Shown piece after piece: positions 35,790 through 45,925 of a stretch of 62,306 nt of DNA. Below the pieces are notes generated by a model. It saw only the letters and a list, made by a program, of their open reading frames with translations. It was not told the DNA's origin and did no database searches. Both the position numbers and the translations under genes were made by a program. How positions within the stretch are numbered: the first letter of the stretch is position 1; each line of letters begins with the position of its first letter. The DNA lies in the NCBI GenBank assembly GCA_947259645.1, contig CAMYND010000003.1, forward strand, positions 1 to 62,306, given 5' to 3'. The DNA comes from Thermodesulfovibrionia bacterium. GTDB taxonomy: Bacteria; Nitrospirota; Thermodesulfovibrionia; UBA6902.

Positions 35790-36965
35790 TTACTTTTTCA
35801 GTTCTCTTATTTTATGGAATATGATATCAGCTACCTTATCCTTACTCAACAGGGGGTATTCGGTAATCGTATTGTTACTGTCTATCAGAGTCACAATGTT
35901 TGTATCAACATCAAAACCAGCGCCCTCCTGCTGAACATCATTCAGTACAATCAGGTCGAGTTTCTTTTCTTTTAGCTTTGCCTCTGCTTTCTTGATATCC
36001 TTCCCGGTCTCTGCTGCAAAACCTATATGCAGGCGATCTCCCTTTTTCTTACTTATCTTTTTCAGTATATCATTGTTTTGACTTAAATCTAAGGCAGTTA
36101 TGCTGCCTTTACTATGTTTCACTTTAGATTTTTCGCGCGGGGTAAAGTCAGCAACTGCTGCTGCCATGATTACACAGTCTGCTTTGGGCAGACTCTTGAG
36201 GACAGCCGCCTCCATCTCAGCGGCTGTTTCAGCAGAGAGGAGTGAAACCCGTTCCGGCGGCACCAGATTTACCGGCCCGCTGACAAGAGTCACTTCCGCC
36301 CCCCTTCGCACAGCAGAGCGCGCAATGGCATATCCCATTTTCCCGGAAGAGCGATTGGAGATAAACCGTACCGGGTCAATCGGCTCACGTGTCGGCCCCG
36401 CGGTTACGAGAATATTCATCCCTGCCAGGTCCTTTTCAGAAAGGACATATGTACAGGACTCAACTATTACTGGAATGTCCTCCATTCGCCCCGGGCCCTC
36501 TTCTCCGCAAGCCAGACTTCCGCTCCCCGGCCCGACAAAATGCACCCCGTTCTTTTTCAGTTCTTTCAGATGTTTCTTTACCGAGGGGCTGCGATACATC
36601 CTGAAATTCATGGCCGGTGCCACGAGTGCGGGGCCTTCATAGGTAAGCCACAGGTTGGTCAGAAGATTATCTGCAATTCCGCATGAAAGCTTGTTTATTG
36701 TGTTTGCGGTCGCGGGCGCTATGATAAAGAGGTCAGATTGTTTTGACAGCTCGATATGACTGTATGGATCTGCAAAGAGGTCGGTCCGGACCGGATTTCC
36801 TGTAACCGCCTCAAAGAGATAGGGAGTTATAAAGCGGCACGCTGCTTCTGTCATTACAACAGAAACAGAGGCACCCTCATCCATAAGCCTGCGAGCGAGG
36901 TCAACAGACTTGTATGCCGCTATGCTACCGGTAACACCAAGAAGGATCTTCCGATCTTTCAACAC
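35790..36965 (-). CDS. coaBC: Bifunctional phosphopantothenoylcysteine decarboxylase/synthetase
   Basis: A 391-residue fusion for coenzyme A synthesis. The FMN-dependent CoaC half (1-180) has LGVTGSIAAYKS, the PAMNFRMY motif and the catalytic cysteine in SLACGEEGPGRM. The CoaB half (from about 185) has TAGPTREPIDPVRFISNRSSGKMGYA and AAAVADFTP. It follows rpoZ directly (5-base gap), as in many bacteria. Confidence 0.95.
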   Translation of the reverse strand: MLKDRKILLGVTGSIAAYKSVDLARRLMDEGASVSVVMTEAACRFITPYLFEAVTGNPVRTDLFADPYSHIELSKQSDLFIIAPATANTINKLSCGIADNLLTNLWLTYEGPALVAPAMNFRMYRSPSVKKHLKELKKNGVHFVGPGSGSLACGEEGPGRMEDIPVIVESCTYVLSEKDLAGMNILVTAGPTREPIDPVRFISNRSSGKMGYAIARSAVRRGAEVTLVSGPVNLVPPERVSLLSAETAAEMEAAVLKSLPKADCVIMAAAVADFTPREKSKVKHSKGSITALDLSQNNDILKKISKKKGDRLHIGFAAETGKDIKKAEAKLKEKKLDLIVLNDVQQEGAGFDVDTNIVTLIDSNNTITEYPLLSKDKVADIIFHKIRELKK

Positions 36966-36969
36966 TTAA

Positions 36970-37353
36970 TCAGCTTTCTCCAAATATATCCTCAATAGTC
37001 CTTTTCTGTTCAGAGTCGCTTTTTTCACTCAGATAAACTTTGAGGTCCTTCTCGAGTTCGCTCATATCCTCAGGCATTGTTTCCTTCTGCTGGGCCTCAT
37101 CCATCATCTTCTTGTGCGTCATCTTCCGTGATAATTCATTTGCTTTTACGGCCTCTTCTCCAATAAGGACATCAACAGCTCCTTCAACAACCTCCTGAAT
37201 AGCAAGTGTGGTAATTTTCTGGGCCTTTGATGATATCAACGGAAGGGCGCCCATTGAAAGGTCTTTCGCTCTCTTTACTGCCGCTATCACAAGTCTGTAC
37301 GTCCCATCCAAATCATCATTATCATGCTCAATAGGCAATGAGATTATATCCAT
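36970..37353 (-). CDS. rpoZ: RNA polymerase omega subunit
   Basis: A 127-residue omega. The conserved core is TYRLVIAAVKRAKDLS near 18-33, followed by KITTLAIQEVVEGAV. It has a longer acidic C-terminal tail than E. coli omega. It stabilises beta-prime and lies between gmk and coaBC, the usual gmk-rpoZ order. Confidence 0.9.
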   Translation of the reverse strand: MDIISLPIEHDNDDLDGTYRLVIAAVKRAKDLSMGALPLISSKAQKITTLAIQEVVEGAVDVLIGEEAVKANELSRKMTHKKMMDEAQQKETMPEDMSELEKDLKVYLSEKSDSEQKRTIEDIFGES

Positions 37354-37363
37354 GCATTTCCTC

Positions 37364-37981
37364 CTAATTGTTTAGTTTCTGTATCCAGTTGATATCTAAA
37401 TTTTCTTTTTTAACTCGTGTTGCAAGGATTATGCTTTCGAACTCACGGTACGCCTTCTCCAGTTTGTCATTTCGAATAACATAATCATACTCTTTATAGT
37501 GCTGAATTTCCTCCTTTGCGTTATTCAGACGCTGAACAACAACCTCTTTTGAATCAGTACCGCGATCCTGAAGCCTTTTCTTTAAAGCATTCATCGATGG
37601 CGGCAGGACAAAAATATATATAGCGTTTTCATAGTTTTTCTTTATCTGCATGGCGCCATGAATATCAATATCAAGTATCACATCATAGCCCCTGCTGCTC
37701 AATTCCTTCAGCCTCTTCAGAGAAGTCCCATACAAATTACTGTGTACCATTGCCCATTCTGCAAACTCTCCCCGATGAAGCATTGTCTTAAATTTTTTCT
37801 CCGTTATAAAAGTATAATGGATGTCGTTTCGCTCTCCCTTTCTCCGGGGCCGGGTCGTATACGAAACAGACAACTTGACATCAGGCACGGTTTTCAGCAG
37901 TTTCTGACAGAGAGTGGATTTCCCGCTGCCTGACGGCGCTGACAGGACAAAAAGACTTCCCTTTTTCCGGTGCTTTCTCAA
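37364..37981 (-). CDS. gmk: Guanylate kinase
   Basis: A 205-residue GMP kinase. The P-loop SAPSGSGKSTLCQ is at 14-26, with the GMP-binding SYTTRPRRKGE region and DIDIHGAMQIKK following. It sits in the classic yicC-remA-gmk-rpoZ gene order. Confidence 0.95.
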   Translation of the reverse strand: MRKHRKKGSLFVLSAPSGSGKSTLCQKLLKTVPDVKLSVSYTTRPRRKGERNDIHYTFITEKKFKTMLHRGEFAEWAMVHSNLYGTSLKRLKELSSRGYDVILDIDIHGAMQIKKNYENAIYIFVLPPSMNALKKRLQDRGTDSKEVVVQRLNNAKEEIQHYKEYDYVIRNDKLEKAYREFESIILATRVKKENLDINWIQKLNN

Positions 37982-38005
37982 TTTATCTTTCCTGCTTTCG
38001 CCATA

Positions 38006-38266
38006 TTATTTTTCCAGAGAAAACCTCTGGGTAATCGTTTCCACCTGAAGACCGGACAGGACAATATGATCACTGTCCATTACAATTATGGCTCTTGTCT
38101 TGCGGCCTTCTGTCGCGTCAATAAGTTTCCCCCGTGAAGCTGCCTCCTCACGGAGCCTCCTCATTGGCGAAGACCCGGGGGAAATAACCGATACAACATG
38201 CGACGCAGAAACAACATTGCCAAACCCTATATTTACCAGCACTGTGCCTTTATCAGTCTTCAACAT
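38006..38266 (-). CDS. remA: RemA-family (DUF370) regulatory protein
   Basis: An 86-residue protein whose start ([30 protein letters not shown]) and centre ([25 protein letters not shown]) match RemA. In Bacillus subtilis RemA is a DNA-binding activator of biofilm-matrix genes. In other phyla it is found with yicC and gmk, as here, with unclear targets. Confidence 0.9.
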   Translation of the reverse strand: MLKTDKGTVLVNIGFGNVVSASHVVSVISPGSSPMRRLREEAASRGKLIDATEGRKTRAIIVMDSDHIVLSGLQVETITQRFSLEK

Positions 38267-38292
38267 AATGTTACACGCCTTTAATCATCGGC

Positions 38293-39144
38293 TTATTGCA
38301 GGTTCTGCACCTGCTCTTTGATTTTTTCAATCTCATGTCTCATTTCAACCACATTTGTGGCTATATCGATATCATGGGTCTTGGAGCTGATAGTATTGAC
38401 CTCCCTGCGCATTTCCTGAACAATAAAATCAAGTTTCTTCCCGATCGTATCACCCGACTCCAGCACTTCCCTGAATTGCTTCATATGGCTCTTAATTCTC
38501 ACAATTTCCTCTGTTATATCAGACTTCTCGATTATAACAGCAGTCTCCTGAATAAGACGCGATTCATCCATCTGAACATCTCCAAGAAACTCTTTTAACC
38601 GATCATGAAGTTTCTGCCTTGCATCAGCTATATACTCCCCCCGTCTTCCTTCCACACGGAGCAGATACTCATCGAGCAGCTTCAGTCTGTTCCTGATATC
38701 ATCTGCGAGATGGCCGCCTTCCTCTGCACGACTTTTTGCGAGTTCTTCAAGCGCGGACTCAACAGCACTGAATAATTCATTCTCATCAATATCAGGTTCA
38801 TCTACAAGAAAAATGTCTCTCTGTGATGCAAGCAGATCAATGCCAACTTCCTCGGATATTAACAACTCATTTTTTAATGAAACAAGGGCCTCAAAATACT
38901 CTCTCGCCAGAGCCTTGTTAACTTTCAGTTTCACGCTCTCCACTTCCTGCTTGGGCATATAGATATCAATGCGCCCACGGCTGCATTTCTTCCTGACATT
39001 CTTTCGTATCTCGTGATCGTATGAATATAAATAGTGAGGGATATTCAGGTGAATGTCGAGGTTTTTGTGGTTTGATGTGCGCACCTCTACCTTAAAATTA
39101 TCGGAAGTTCCTCTTCCATATCCTGTCATAGATTGGGGGCGCAT
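38293..39144 (-). CDS. yicC: YicC-family endoribonuclease-like protein
   Basis: A 283-residue protein opening with the family signature SMTGYGRG and ending with the conserved GKKLDFIVQEMRREVNTISSK region and a helical tail. YicC proteins have been linked to RNA cleavage and small-RNA decay. It is the first gene of the long housekeeping run that continues to thiE, with a candidate promoter about 55 bases upstream. Confidence 0.93.
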   Translation of the reverse strand: MRPQSMTGYGRGTSDNFKVEVRTSNHKNLDIHLNIPHYLYSYDHEIRKNVRKKCSRGRIDIYMPKQEVESVKLKVNKALAREYFEALVSLKNELLISEEVGIDLLASQRDIFLVDEPDIDENELFSAVESALEELAKSRAEEGGHLADDIRNRLKLLDEYLLRVEGRRGEYIADARQKLHDRLKEFLGDVQMDESRLIQETAVIIEKSDITEEIVRIKSHMKQFREVLESGDTIGKKLDFIVQEMRREVNTISSKTHDIDIATNVVEMRHEIEKIKEQVQNLQ

Positions 39145-39196
39145 AATAATTCAGTCTCTTTTAATTCAATCTGTTAGCACAAATGCACAACATATT

Positions 39197-39225
39197 AACA
39201 TATAATATTAGGAATAATAAGTCAA
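39197..39225 (-). promoter_or_regulatory. Candidate promoter for the yicC-remA-gmk-rpoZ run
   Basis: On the minus strand TTGACT (39220-39225), a 17-base spacer and TATGTT (39197-39202) lie 52 bases upstream of yicC. Confidence 0.5.
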
Positions 39226-39303
39226 ATCATGAAGATCTGAGGGGGATATCCCGGGGCAGAAGATTGTATATGCGGGAATGGGTAAAGAATACAGCGAGAC
39301 GAT

Positions 39304-41748
39304 TTAGTTGCTCGAGGAGATAAGGGCTTCTACTTCACTTTCAACAAAAACCGGCTCATTGTTTTCGAGAACAACCTTAACTTTCTTTACATCCTTGAAC
39401 TTCCCTCTCAGAATCTCTTCAGAGAGTGTGTCTTCAATGTGCCGTTGAATCGCCCTTCTCATGGGACGCGCACCGTAGGATGGCTCATAGTTGTTTTCTA
39501 TAATCCACTCAACAATCTCTTCAGAAAGTTCTATTGCGAGGTCCTGATCAATTAAGCGCCTGTTCAACTCGTCCATAAGGAGGCTGACAATATTAACAAG
39601 ATGTTCTTTCTCAAGCTGGTGAAAAACAACGATCTCATCTATACGGTTTAAAAATTCAGGATTAAACTTGTTCTTCAGCTCATCAAGAACAGCGGTCTTG
39701 ATTTTGCCGTAATTGTTTCCAGCTGTTTCCTGATGAAAACCGAGTGGGGTGGCATTTTCTATGAATCTCGTACCCACATTGGACGTCATAATAATTACTG
39801 TGTTTTTGAAATCAACTTTTCTTCCCAGATTATCTGTAATCACACCTTCATCAAGAACCTGAAGCAGCACATTGAACACATCGGGATGCGCCTTTTCTAT
39901 CTCGTCAAAAAGAACAACTGAGTACGGCCTTCTTCGCACCTGCTCTGTTAACTGTCCTCCCTCGTCATAACCCACATAACCGGGAGGTGCTCCTGTCAGG
40001 CGGGACACATTAAAACGCTCCATATATTCGGACATATCAATTTTTATAAGCGCATTTTCATCATTGAAAAGAATCTCTGTCAGGGCCTTAGCCAGCTCTG
40101 TTTTTCCGACACCCGTAGGTCCAAGGAAGAAAAATGATCCGATCGGTCTTTTCCTTGCTTTAAGCCCGGCCCTGGACCGTCTGATCGCTTTAGAAATCGC
40201 AATGACCGCTTCGTCCTGTCCAACGATTCTCTTGTGAAGTTCCTCTTCCATGCGAAGCAATTTCTCAGATTCCTTCTCTTCCAGTCTTGCCAAGGGTATA
40301 CCGGTTATTGTCGAAACAGTAAAGGACACATCATCTTCAGACAAGATCGGGGTGTCTTTCTGCTGATTGTCACGCCACTTTTTGTTCAGTTCGTCATAGA
40401 GCTTTCTTATCCTGTCTTCCTCATTCTTTACAGAAGCCCCTTTTTCGAAATCATGAAGTTTAACGTAGAGCCCCTTTTCCTTATTGAGCCTCTTCAGTTC
40501 CTTTTCCAGTTCACGGAGTTCCGGCGGCATTGTGAATCGTTTCAGTTTTATCCGTGCCCCAGTCTCGTCCATCACATCAATGGCCTTGTCAGGAAGATAC
40601 CGTTCAGTGATATATCTGTCAGAAAGATTAACACAGGCATTCAATGCCTCAGGAGTCACTTTGACCTTGTGGTGAACTTCATACCTTGTCTTAAGGCCTT
40701 TGAGTATTTCCACACTTTCATCTATGGTCGGGGGCTGCAGATAAATCGGCTGAAACCTTCTTTCAAAGGCACCGTCTTTTTCAATGTACTTTCTGTATTC
40801 ATCCGGTGTGGTAGCACCGATACACTGAATTTCGCCTCTTGAGAGAGCCGGTTTCAGCATGTTTGAGGCATCGATAGAACCTTCTGCCGCACCAGCACCG
40901 ACGAGGGTATGCAGCTCGTCAATAAAAAGTATCACATCATTATTTTGAACAATTTCTTTCATGACAAGCTTGAGTCTCTCTTCAAACTGTCCTCTGTACT
41001 TGGTGCCGGCTATAAGGGCACCCAGGTCCAGGCTGACTATTCTCTTGCTGAGGAGATTTTCCGGAATGTCCTCTGCTATTATTCTTTGCGCCAGTCCTTC
41101 AACAATTGCTGTTTTTCCAACTCCTGATTCACCGATTACCACCGGATTATTTTTTACCCGTCTTCCCAGGATCTGAAGCACCCGCTCTATTTCATTTTCT
41201 CTTCCAACAACAGGGTCAAGTTTCCCTTCCCTGGCAAGTTGCGTAATGTCCCTGCCGAACTCATCCAGCGCGGGGGTATGGCTTTTCTTTTCTTTTTTCC
41301 CGGACTGGGACTTTCTCATAGAGAGGTTGATCGCGAGCTGTCTGACACCAAGCAGATTGGCACCGAGGCTTCTAAGAATTTTGCCTGCGATACCGGCGTC
41401 TTCCCTGATAAGCCCAATAAGGAGATGTTCACTGCCGATGTAGCTGTGACCAAGCAGGCGTGCTTCCTCAACAGCAAGTTCGAGAACTTTCTTTGCTCGC
41501 GGGGTAAAGGGGATATCTCCAAAAGTGAGAATATTGGATCCTGTCGGAAGGTTTCTCTCAACCTCCATCCGCAGTTCCTCAGCTGAAAGTCCCATTTTCT
41601 TAAGGATGACCATGGGCAGGCTTTCTTCTTCACGCAACAGTCCCAGGAGAAGATGTTCCGTACCCAGGTAATCATTTTGCCGTTTTTCTGCCTCTTCACG
41701 GGCATAGATAATTACCTTGCGGCCTCTTTCAGTAAATTTCTCAAACAT
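39304..41748 (-). CDS. clpC: ClpC-type AAA+ unfoldase of the Clp protease
   Basis: An 814-residue Hsp100 protein with an N-domain of two Clp repeats (1-145), two AAA+ modules (Walker [10 protein letters not shown] and GPTGVGKTE), and a middle domain between them (about 395-470) of the ClpC length, shorter than ClpB. It unfolds substrates for ClpP. The arginine-rich segment and C-terminal D2-small domain are normal. The start is ATG 41748, with AGGAG upstream; the frame extends 16 codons further without support. A near-consensus promoter precedes it. I see no CtsR-type operator, and no mcsA/mcsB neighbours. Confidence 0.94.
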   Translation of the reverse strand: MFEKFTERGRKVIIYAREEAEKRQNDYLGTEHLLLGLLREEESLPMVILKKMGLSAEELRMEVERNLPTGSNILTFGDIPFTPRAKKVLELAVEEARLLGHSYIGSEHLLIGLIREDAGIAGKILRSLGANLLGVRQLAINLSMRKSQSGKKEKKSHTPALDEFGRDITQLAREGKLDPVVGRENEIERVLQILGRRVKNNPVVIGESGVGKTAIVEGLAQRIIAEDIPENLLSKRIVSLDLGALIAGTKYRGQFEERLKLVMKEIVQNNDVILFIDELHTLVGAGAAEGSIDASNMLKPALSRGEIQCIGATTPDEYRKYIEKDGAFERRFQPIYLQPPTIDESVEILKGLKTRYEVHHKVKVTPEALNACVNLSDRYITERYLPDKAIDVMDETGARIKLKRFTMPPELRELEKELKRLNKEKGLYVKLHDFEKGASVKNEEDRIRKLYDELNKKWRDNQQKDTPILSEDDVSFTVSTITGIPLARLEEKESEKLLRMEEELHKRIVGQDEAVIAISKAIRRSRAGLKARKRPIGSFFFLGPTGVGKTELAKALTEILFNDENALIKIDMSEYMERFNVSRLTGAPPGYVGYDEGGQLTEQVRRRPYSVVLFDEIEKAHPDVFNVLLQVLDEGVITDNLGRKVDFKNTVIIMTSNVGTRFIENATPLGFHQETAGNNYGKIKTAVLDELKNKFNPEFLNRIDEIVVFHQLEKEHLVNIVSLLMDELNRRLIDQDLAIELSEEIVEWIIENNYEPSYGARPMRRAIQRHIEDTLSEEILRGKFKDVKKVKVVLENNEPVFVESEVEALISSSN

Positions 41749-41767
41749 GGTGATTACTCCTAATCTT

Positions 41768-41796
41768 AATATATCGTTTCCACTGCATATTGTCAA
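41768..41796 (-). promoter_or_regulatory. Near-consensus sigma-70 promoter for clpC
   Basis: On the minus strand TTGACA (41791-41796), a 17-base spacer and TATATT (41768-41773) lie 19 bases from the clpC start, with AGGAG in the short leader. Confidence 0.75.
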
Positions 41797-41887
41797 GACA
41801 AGTGACAGCGCTGTAACCCATATACTTATATAAGTAATCGGAAATTAGCGAGATAACTTTAATTAAATAATAATTTGTCAGAAAAGG

Positions 41888-42355
41888 TTACTGCGGGTCT
41901 TTCTTATTGTAGGCGATATCTTTTATTTCCTGGATAAACTCATTGATGTCTTTAAACTGCCTGTACACTGAGGCAAACCTCACATATGCAACTTCATCGA
42001 TATCCTTAAGTCCTGTCATGATATGTTCACCGATCATGGAACTCGGTATTTCTTTATCACCAGCGGCGTAAAGAGATTTTTCAATCCTGTTCACAAGGGC
42101 CTCTGTAATTTCGACACTTATGGGCCTTTTTTCACATGCCCGTTCAAGGCCCTGGAGAATCTTCTGTCTGTCAAAGGGTTCACGCCGCCCGTCTTTCTTT
42201 ATTACATGCGGCAGAATGTCATCGATTCGCTCATAACTTGTGAAGCGGCCCTCGCATTTCAGGCATTCACGTCTACGCCTTATAACGTCGCCGTCTTTAC
42301 TCTGGCGTGAGTCAATGACCTTGTCTTCGATATGGTTACAAAAAGGGCAGCGCAT
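41888..42355 (-). CDS. nrdR: Transcriptional repressor NrdR
   Basis: A 155-residue regulator of ribonucleotide reductase genes. The zinc ribbon (CPFC and CLKC, with [19 protein letters not shown] between) occupies 1-45 and the ATP-cone domain 49-139 follows. It is the last gene of rpiB-glyA-nrdR. No nrd genes are in the window. Confidence 0.95.
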   Translation of the reverse strand: MRCPFCNHIEDKVIDSRQSKDGDVIRRRRECLKCEGRFTSYERIDDILPHVIKKDGRREPFDRQKILQGLERACEKRPISVEITEALVNRIEKSLYAAGDKEIPSSMIGEHIMTGLKDIDEVAYVRFASVYRQFKDINEFIQEIKDIAYNKKDPQ

Positions 42356-42386
42356 AATAAATAGTCACCAAGCAGTTATCATGTTT

Positions 42387-43640
42387 CTACAGTTCAATAT
42401 CTTCATAAACCGGAAACTTTTTGCAGAGCACCTTTACCTTATCCCTTACATGGTGAATGGTTTCACTGCTCTTGGGATTGTCCAGAACCTTCATGATAAG
42501 ATCAGCGATCATAACCATCTCCGGTTCCTTCATTTTCCTGCTCGTTACAATAGGTGTACCAAGCCTGATACCACTGGTAACTGTAGCAGGCTGATCATCG
42601 TAGGGAATCGAATTTTTATTAACAGTAATACCTGCCAGATCAAGGGCAGATTCAGCAACTTTTCCTGTCAATTTTTTTCCTGTTAAATCTATAAGCATGA
42701 GATGCGTATCAGTTCCACCGGAAATCACTTTTAAGCCCCTGCTGATAAGGGCGTCAGAAAGTTCTTTTGCGTTTCTGATGATCTGCAGCTGGTATTGGGA
42801 AAATTCCTGGGTCAGCGCTTCCTTAAATGCCACGGCTTTTGCCGCGATCACATGAACCAGCGGACCTCCCTGCATTCCGGGGAAGACCATCTTGTCTATG
42901 GCCTTCGCATATTCGGCTTTACACATGACCATGCCGCCCCGCGGCCCTCTGAGCGTTTTATGCGTCGTCGAGGTAACGAAATCAGCATACGGCACAGGAG
43001 AAGGATGGTTGCCTGTAGCGATCAGGCCTGCGATGTGAGCTATGTCAGCAAGGAGATAGGCCCCAACTTCTTTTGCAATATCATAGAGCGCTTTAAAATC
43101 AATTATCCGTGAATAGGCGCTTGCACCCGCGAGTATCATCCTGGGCTTGTGATCTTTGGCGATTTTGCGGACTTCATCGTAGTTAATCAGACCTGACTTC
43201 TTTTCAACTCCGTACGAACGGGGGTTGTAGAGCATTCCCGAAAAATTAACAGAAAAACCGTGTGAGAGGTGTCCGCCATGATTTAAACTCAGGCCAAGAA
43301 TCCTGTCCCCGGGCTTTAGCATGGAAAGGTATACCGCCATGTTTGCCTGTGTTCCGGAGTGCGGCTGGACATTTACATGCTCAGCCCCGAAAAGCTCTTT
43401 TGCCCTCTCTATGGCAAGGTTTTCAACAATATCGGCATATTCGCAGCCACCATAGTACCGCCTGTGAGGATATCCTTCGGCATACTTATTCGTAAACACG
43501 GAACCCTGAGCTTCAAGGACCGCCATGCTTGCATAGTTTTCCGACGCGATGAGCACTATTTTTTCCTGCTCGCGCTTCACCTCATCAACAATCGCATTAT
43601 AGACTTCAGGATCACTCTTTTTTATATCACTCAGACCCAT
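42387..43640 (-). CDS. glyA: Serine hydroxymethyltransferase
   Basis: A 417-residue fold-type I PLP enzyme that makes glycine and methylene-tetrahydrofolate from serine. [22 protein letters not shown] and the PLP-lysine motif [14 protein letters not shown] are intact. It lies four bases after rpiB; both are transcribed from the promoter upstream of rpiB. Confidence 0.96.
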   Translation of the reverse strand: MGLSDIKKSDPEVYNAIVDEVKREQEKIVLIASENYASMAVLEAQGSVFTNKYAEGYPHRRYYGGCEYADIVENLAIERAKELFGAEHVNVQPHSGTQANMAVYLSMLKPGDRILGLSLNHGGHLSHGFSVNFSGMLYNPRSYGVEKKSGLINYDEVRKIAKDHKPRMILAGASAYSRIIDFKALYDIAKEVGAYLLADIAHIAGLIATGNHPSPVPYADFVTSTTHKTLRGPRGGMVMCKAEYAKAIDKMVFPGMQGGPLVHVIAAKAVAFKEALTQEFSQYQLQIIRNAKELSDALISRGLKVISGGTDTHLMLIDLTGKKLTGKVAESALDLAGITVNKNSIPYDDQPATVTSGIRLGTPIVTSRKMKEPEMVMIADLIMKVLDNPKSSETIHHVRDKVKVLCKKFPVYEDIEL

Positions 43641-43643
43641 TTC

Positions 43644-44093
43644 TTATTTACACAACCTTTTTTCGATTTCCGCTATCTTGTCAAGTCGTCGCTGATGCCG
43701 CCCACCTTCGAATTCAGTTTCAAACCATACCTTGATTATTTTCCTTGCCAGGTCAGCATCTATGATCCTTCCGGCTATTACAAGCACATTTGCATCATTA
43801 TGCAAACGGCTCATTTTCGCGGAATACTCTTCATTACACAGAGCAGCCCTGACGCCGGGAAATTTATTTGCCACTATAGACATGCCGATCCCGGAACCGC
43901 AGATAAGCACGCCTCGTTCAACACTGCCCTTTGAGACCTCTTCAGAAACTTTCTGGCCAAAATCAGGGTAGTCGCAGGAGTCTTCACTTTTAGTGCCATA
44001 GTCTTCCCATGCAATATCCAGGTCTTTCAGAAGGGGGAGAATCTTGTTTTTCATCTCAAGGCCGGCATGATCACAACCAACAGCTATCTTCAT
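43644..44093 (-). CDS. rpiB: Ribose-5-phosphate isomerase B
   Basis: A 149-residue RpiB/LacAB-fold isomerase of the pentose phosphate pathway. The start KIAVGCDHAGLEMK and the motifs GVLICGSGIGMSIVANK and ARLHNDANV (here SRLHNDANV) are diagnostic. It starts the rpiB-glyA-nrdR operon and has AGGAGG just upstream. Confidence 0.95.
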   Translation of the reverse strand: MKIAVGCDHAGLEMKNKILPLLKDLDIAWEDYGTKSEDSCDYPDFGQKVSEEVSKGSVERGVLICGSGIGMSIVANKFPGVRAALCNEEYSAKMSRLHNDANVLVIAGRIIDADLARKIIKVWFETEFEGGRHQRRLDKIAEIEKRLCK

Positions 44094-44190
44094 CTATCCT
44101 CCTGTAAATTGGTTATGTACTGACTCTGATACAGTGTCTCTTTACTGCTCCAGCTCATTCTGATCGGGATGCATTAAAATAAGGTAAATT

Positions 44191-44219
44191 ATCTTATCAA
44201 CCTTGCAAATCTAAGTCAA
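44191..44219 (-). promoter_or_regulatory. Sigma-70-type promoter for rpiB-glyA-nrdR
   Basis: On the minus strand TTGACT (44214-44219), a 17-base spacer and TAAGAT (44191-44196) lie about 97 bases upstream of rpiB. Confidence 0.6.
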
Positions 44220-44292
44220 GGATAGATCAGGGAAAGCGGTAGAGGGTCTTCTGCTTGTTTTCTCTATTGTACAAGCAACGTTAACCGCACTC

Positions 44293-44301
44293 TGTTATAA
44301 T
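44293..44301 (+). promoter_or_regulatory. Extended -10 promoter abutting coaE
   Basis: TGTTATAAT (TGN plus a perfect TATAAT at 44296-44301) ends 6 bases before the coaE ATG at 44308. No Shine-Dalgarno fits in the gap, pointing to a leaderless mRNA. No good -35 is seen at the right distance. Confidence 0.45.
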
Positions 44302-44307
44302 TCCGAT

Positions 44308-44907
44308 ATGCCAACTATAGCGTTGACCGGTAATTTTGGGACCGGCAAAACCTCGGTTTTAGGACTGTTTCAAAAACTGGGTGCACATACCTTTAATATT
44401 GACGGCTATGTCCATGATATCCACTCAAAGCCTGAGACTATTCGTGCAATAACAGAGCTTTTGGGAGACTCTATTCTCTGTAATGGACCAAATGGTCCCT
44501 GCACAGACAAAAAAAGGGTTGCCGATATTATTTTCAATGACCCGGAAAAACGAAGGGCTGTGGAAAAAATAATTCACCCTGCAGTAATGCGTATAGTCGT
44601 CGAGACTGAGTCACGTATTTCAAGGGAAAACCCGTCAGCATTGATCATGTTTGAAGTGCCGCTGTTGTATGAAGCAGGCTATGATAAATATTTCGAGAAA
44701 GTCATTGTTGTTTACTGTAAGCGCGATATCGTCCTTGAAAGACTAGCTAAAAAAGGTTTTTCAAGAGAAGATGCGCTGAAAAGATTAAGCGCTCAGATGC
44801 CGATCACGAGAAAAATGAAACGTGGTGACTATGTCATTGATAACAGCGAAGACCTCAAGACAACAGAAAAAAAGGTAGCGAAAGTTTTCCGGGAGCTCAC
44901 CTTATAA
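44308..44907 (+). CDS. coaE: Dephospho-CoA kinase
   Basis: A 199-residue P-loop kinase for the last step of coenzyme A synthesis. The P-loop is GNFGTGKTS (7-15) instead of the common GGIGSGKS. The rest of the CoaE pattern is present: DGYVHDI, FEVPLLYEAG, and the C-terminal ADYVIDN-type motif (GDYVIDNSE). There is no ribosome-binding site and the -10 box is 6 bases from the start codon. It precedes the ABC exporter genes by 31 bases on the same strand. Confidence 0.9.
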   Translation: MPTIALTGNFGTGKTSVLGLFQKLGAHTFNIDGYVHDIHSKPETIRAITELLGDSILCNGPNGPCTDKKRVADIIFNDPEKRRAVEKIIHPAVMRIVVETESRISRENPSALIMFEVPLLYEAGYDKYFEKVIVVYCKRDIVLERLAKKGFSREDALKRLSAQMPITRKMKRGDYVIDNSEDLKTTEKKVAKVFRELTL

Positions 44908-44938
44908 AACCTGTTCAATCAGTTAATATACCTCTGAT

Positions 44939-45925
44939 ATGCTTGCGATAAACGTTAAAAACCTTTCAAAAAAATTCGGGGCCACAACCGCAGTCGATGA
45001 TATATCCCTGGAAGTACCTGAGGGGACGATTTTTGGTTTTCTTGGCCCCAATGGAGCCGGAAAGACAACGACTATCAACATTCTCTGCACACTGCTTTCC
45101 CCTTCATCAGGAACCGCCTTTATCGCAGGCCATGACTGTTCACGCGAACCCTCGAAAGTCAGGAAGTCCATAGGGATTGTATTTCAGGATACAACATTGG
45201 ATAAAGACCTCACCGCATATGAAAATCTGATGTTTCATGCCTACCTTTATAATGTAAAGAAAAAAGAGATGAAAGGCCGCATCCATGATCTGCTCCATTT
45301 TATCGGTCTCTATGACAGAAAGGACGACCTGGTCAAGAAGTTCTCCGGGGGAATGAAAAGGAGGCTTGAAGTTGCCCGGGGTCTTGTGCACAGGCCGCAA
45401 GTCCTCTTTCTCGATGAACCTACACTTGGGCTTGACCCGCAATCACGTGCCCTGCTCTGGGAATTTATCGTTGAACTCCCCAAAAAGCACAATGTCAGTG
45501 TCTTTATGACAACACATTATATGGAAGAAGCAGAGGTATGCAATGATATCGCTATCATAGACAATGGAAAAATTATAGCCACTGGCTCTCCCGCTGAATT
45601 AAAAAAGACACTGGGAGGAGATGTCATTTATGTCAGAACATCGGATAACAAGAGTGCAAAAATAGAGATTGAAAACCTTTTTGACGTACATGTTCATGAG
45701 AAAAACGATGAGTTATTCCTGACAGCTCTCAGAGGGGATGCATGTATACCAGAACTGATCAACTCAATTGGTGAAACCGTTCTTTCTGTTAGGCTCCAGA
45801 GGCCGACCCTGAATGATGTTTTTCTGAAAATGACGGGCCGGCAGATAAGAGACTCTGACATGACCTCAAATGACACGGTAAAAGAAAGCATCCGCGCCTA
45901 CAGGAGGAAACTTGATAGACACTAA
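44939..45925 (+). CDS. ABC-2 transporter ATP-binding subunit (DrrA-like)
   Basis: A 328-residue ABC ATPase. Walker A GPNGAGKTT lies near 38, the signature KKFSGGMKRRLEVARG and Walker B VLFLDEPTLGLD follow, and the H-loop is TTHYMEE. A C-terminal extension of about 80 residues is typical of DrrA-type exporters. The permease gene overlaps its end by 14 bases. The substrate is unknown; no antibiotic pathway is nearby. Confidence 0.9.
   Translation: MLAINVKNLSKKFGATTAVDDISLEVPEGTIFGFLGPNGAGKTTTINILCTLLSPSSGTAFIAGHDCSREPSKVRKSIGIVFQDTTLDKDLTAYENLMFHAYLYNVKKKEMKGRIHDLLHFIGLYDRKDDLVKKFSGGMKRRLEVARGLVHRPQVLFLDEPTLGLDPQSRALLWEFIVELPKKHNVSVFMTTHYMEEAEVCNDIAIIDNGKIIATGSPAELKKTLGGDVIYVRTSDNKSAKIEIENLFDVHVHEKNDELFLTALRGDACIPELINSIGETVLSVRLQRPTLNDVFLKMTGRQIRDSDMTSNDTVKESIRAYRRKLDRH

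Noticed and set aside
36100-36642. 180-codon antisense frame opposite coaBC
   Set aside because: Shadow of a conserved gene with strongly biased composition (Ser/Arg/Thr); no independent support.
40234-40842. Long antisense open frame (202 codons) opposite clpC
   Set aside because: It lies wholly within a well-supported clpC, has no ribosome-binding site and reads as low-complexity shadow sequence.
41749-41887. CtsR-type operator upstream of clpC
   Set aside because: No direct heptad repeat of the GGTCAAA kind is present; only the sigma-70 promoter is visible.
43359-43934. 191-codon frame opposite glyA and rpiB
   Set aside because: It spans two conserved genes on the other strand and has no family pattern.
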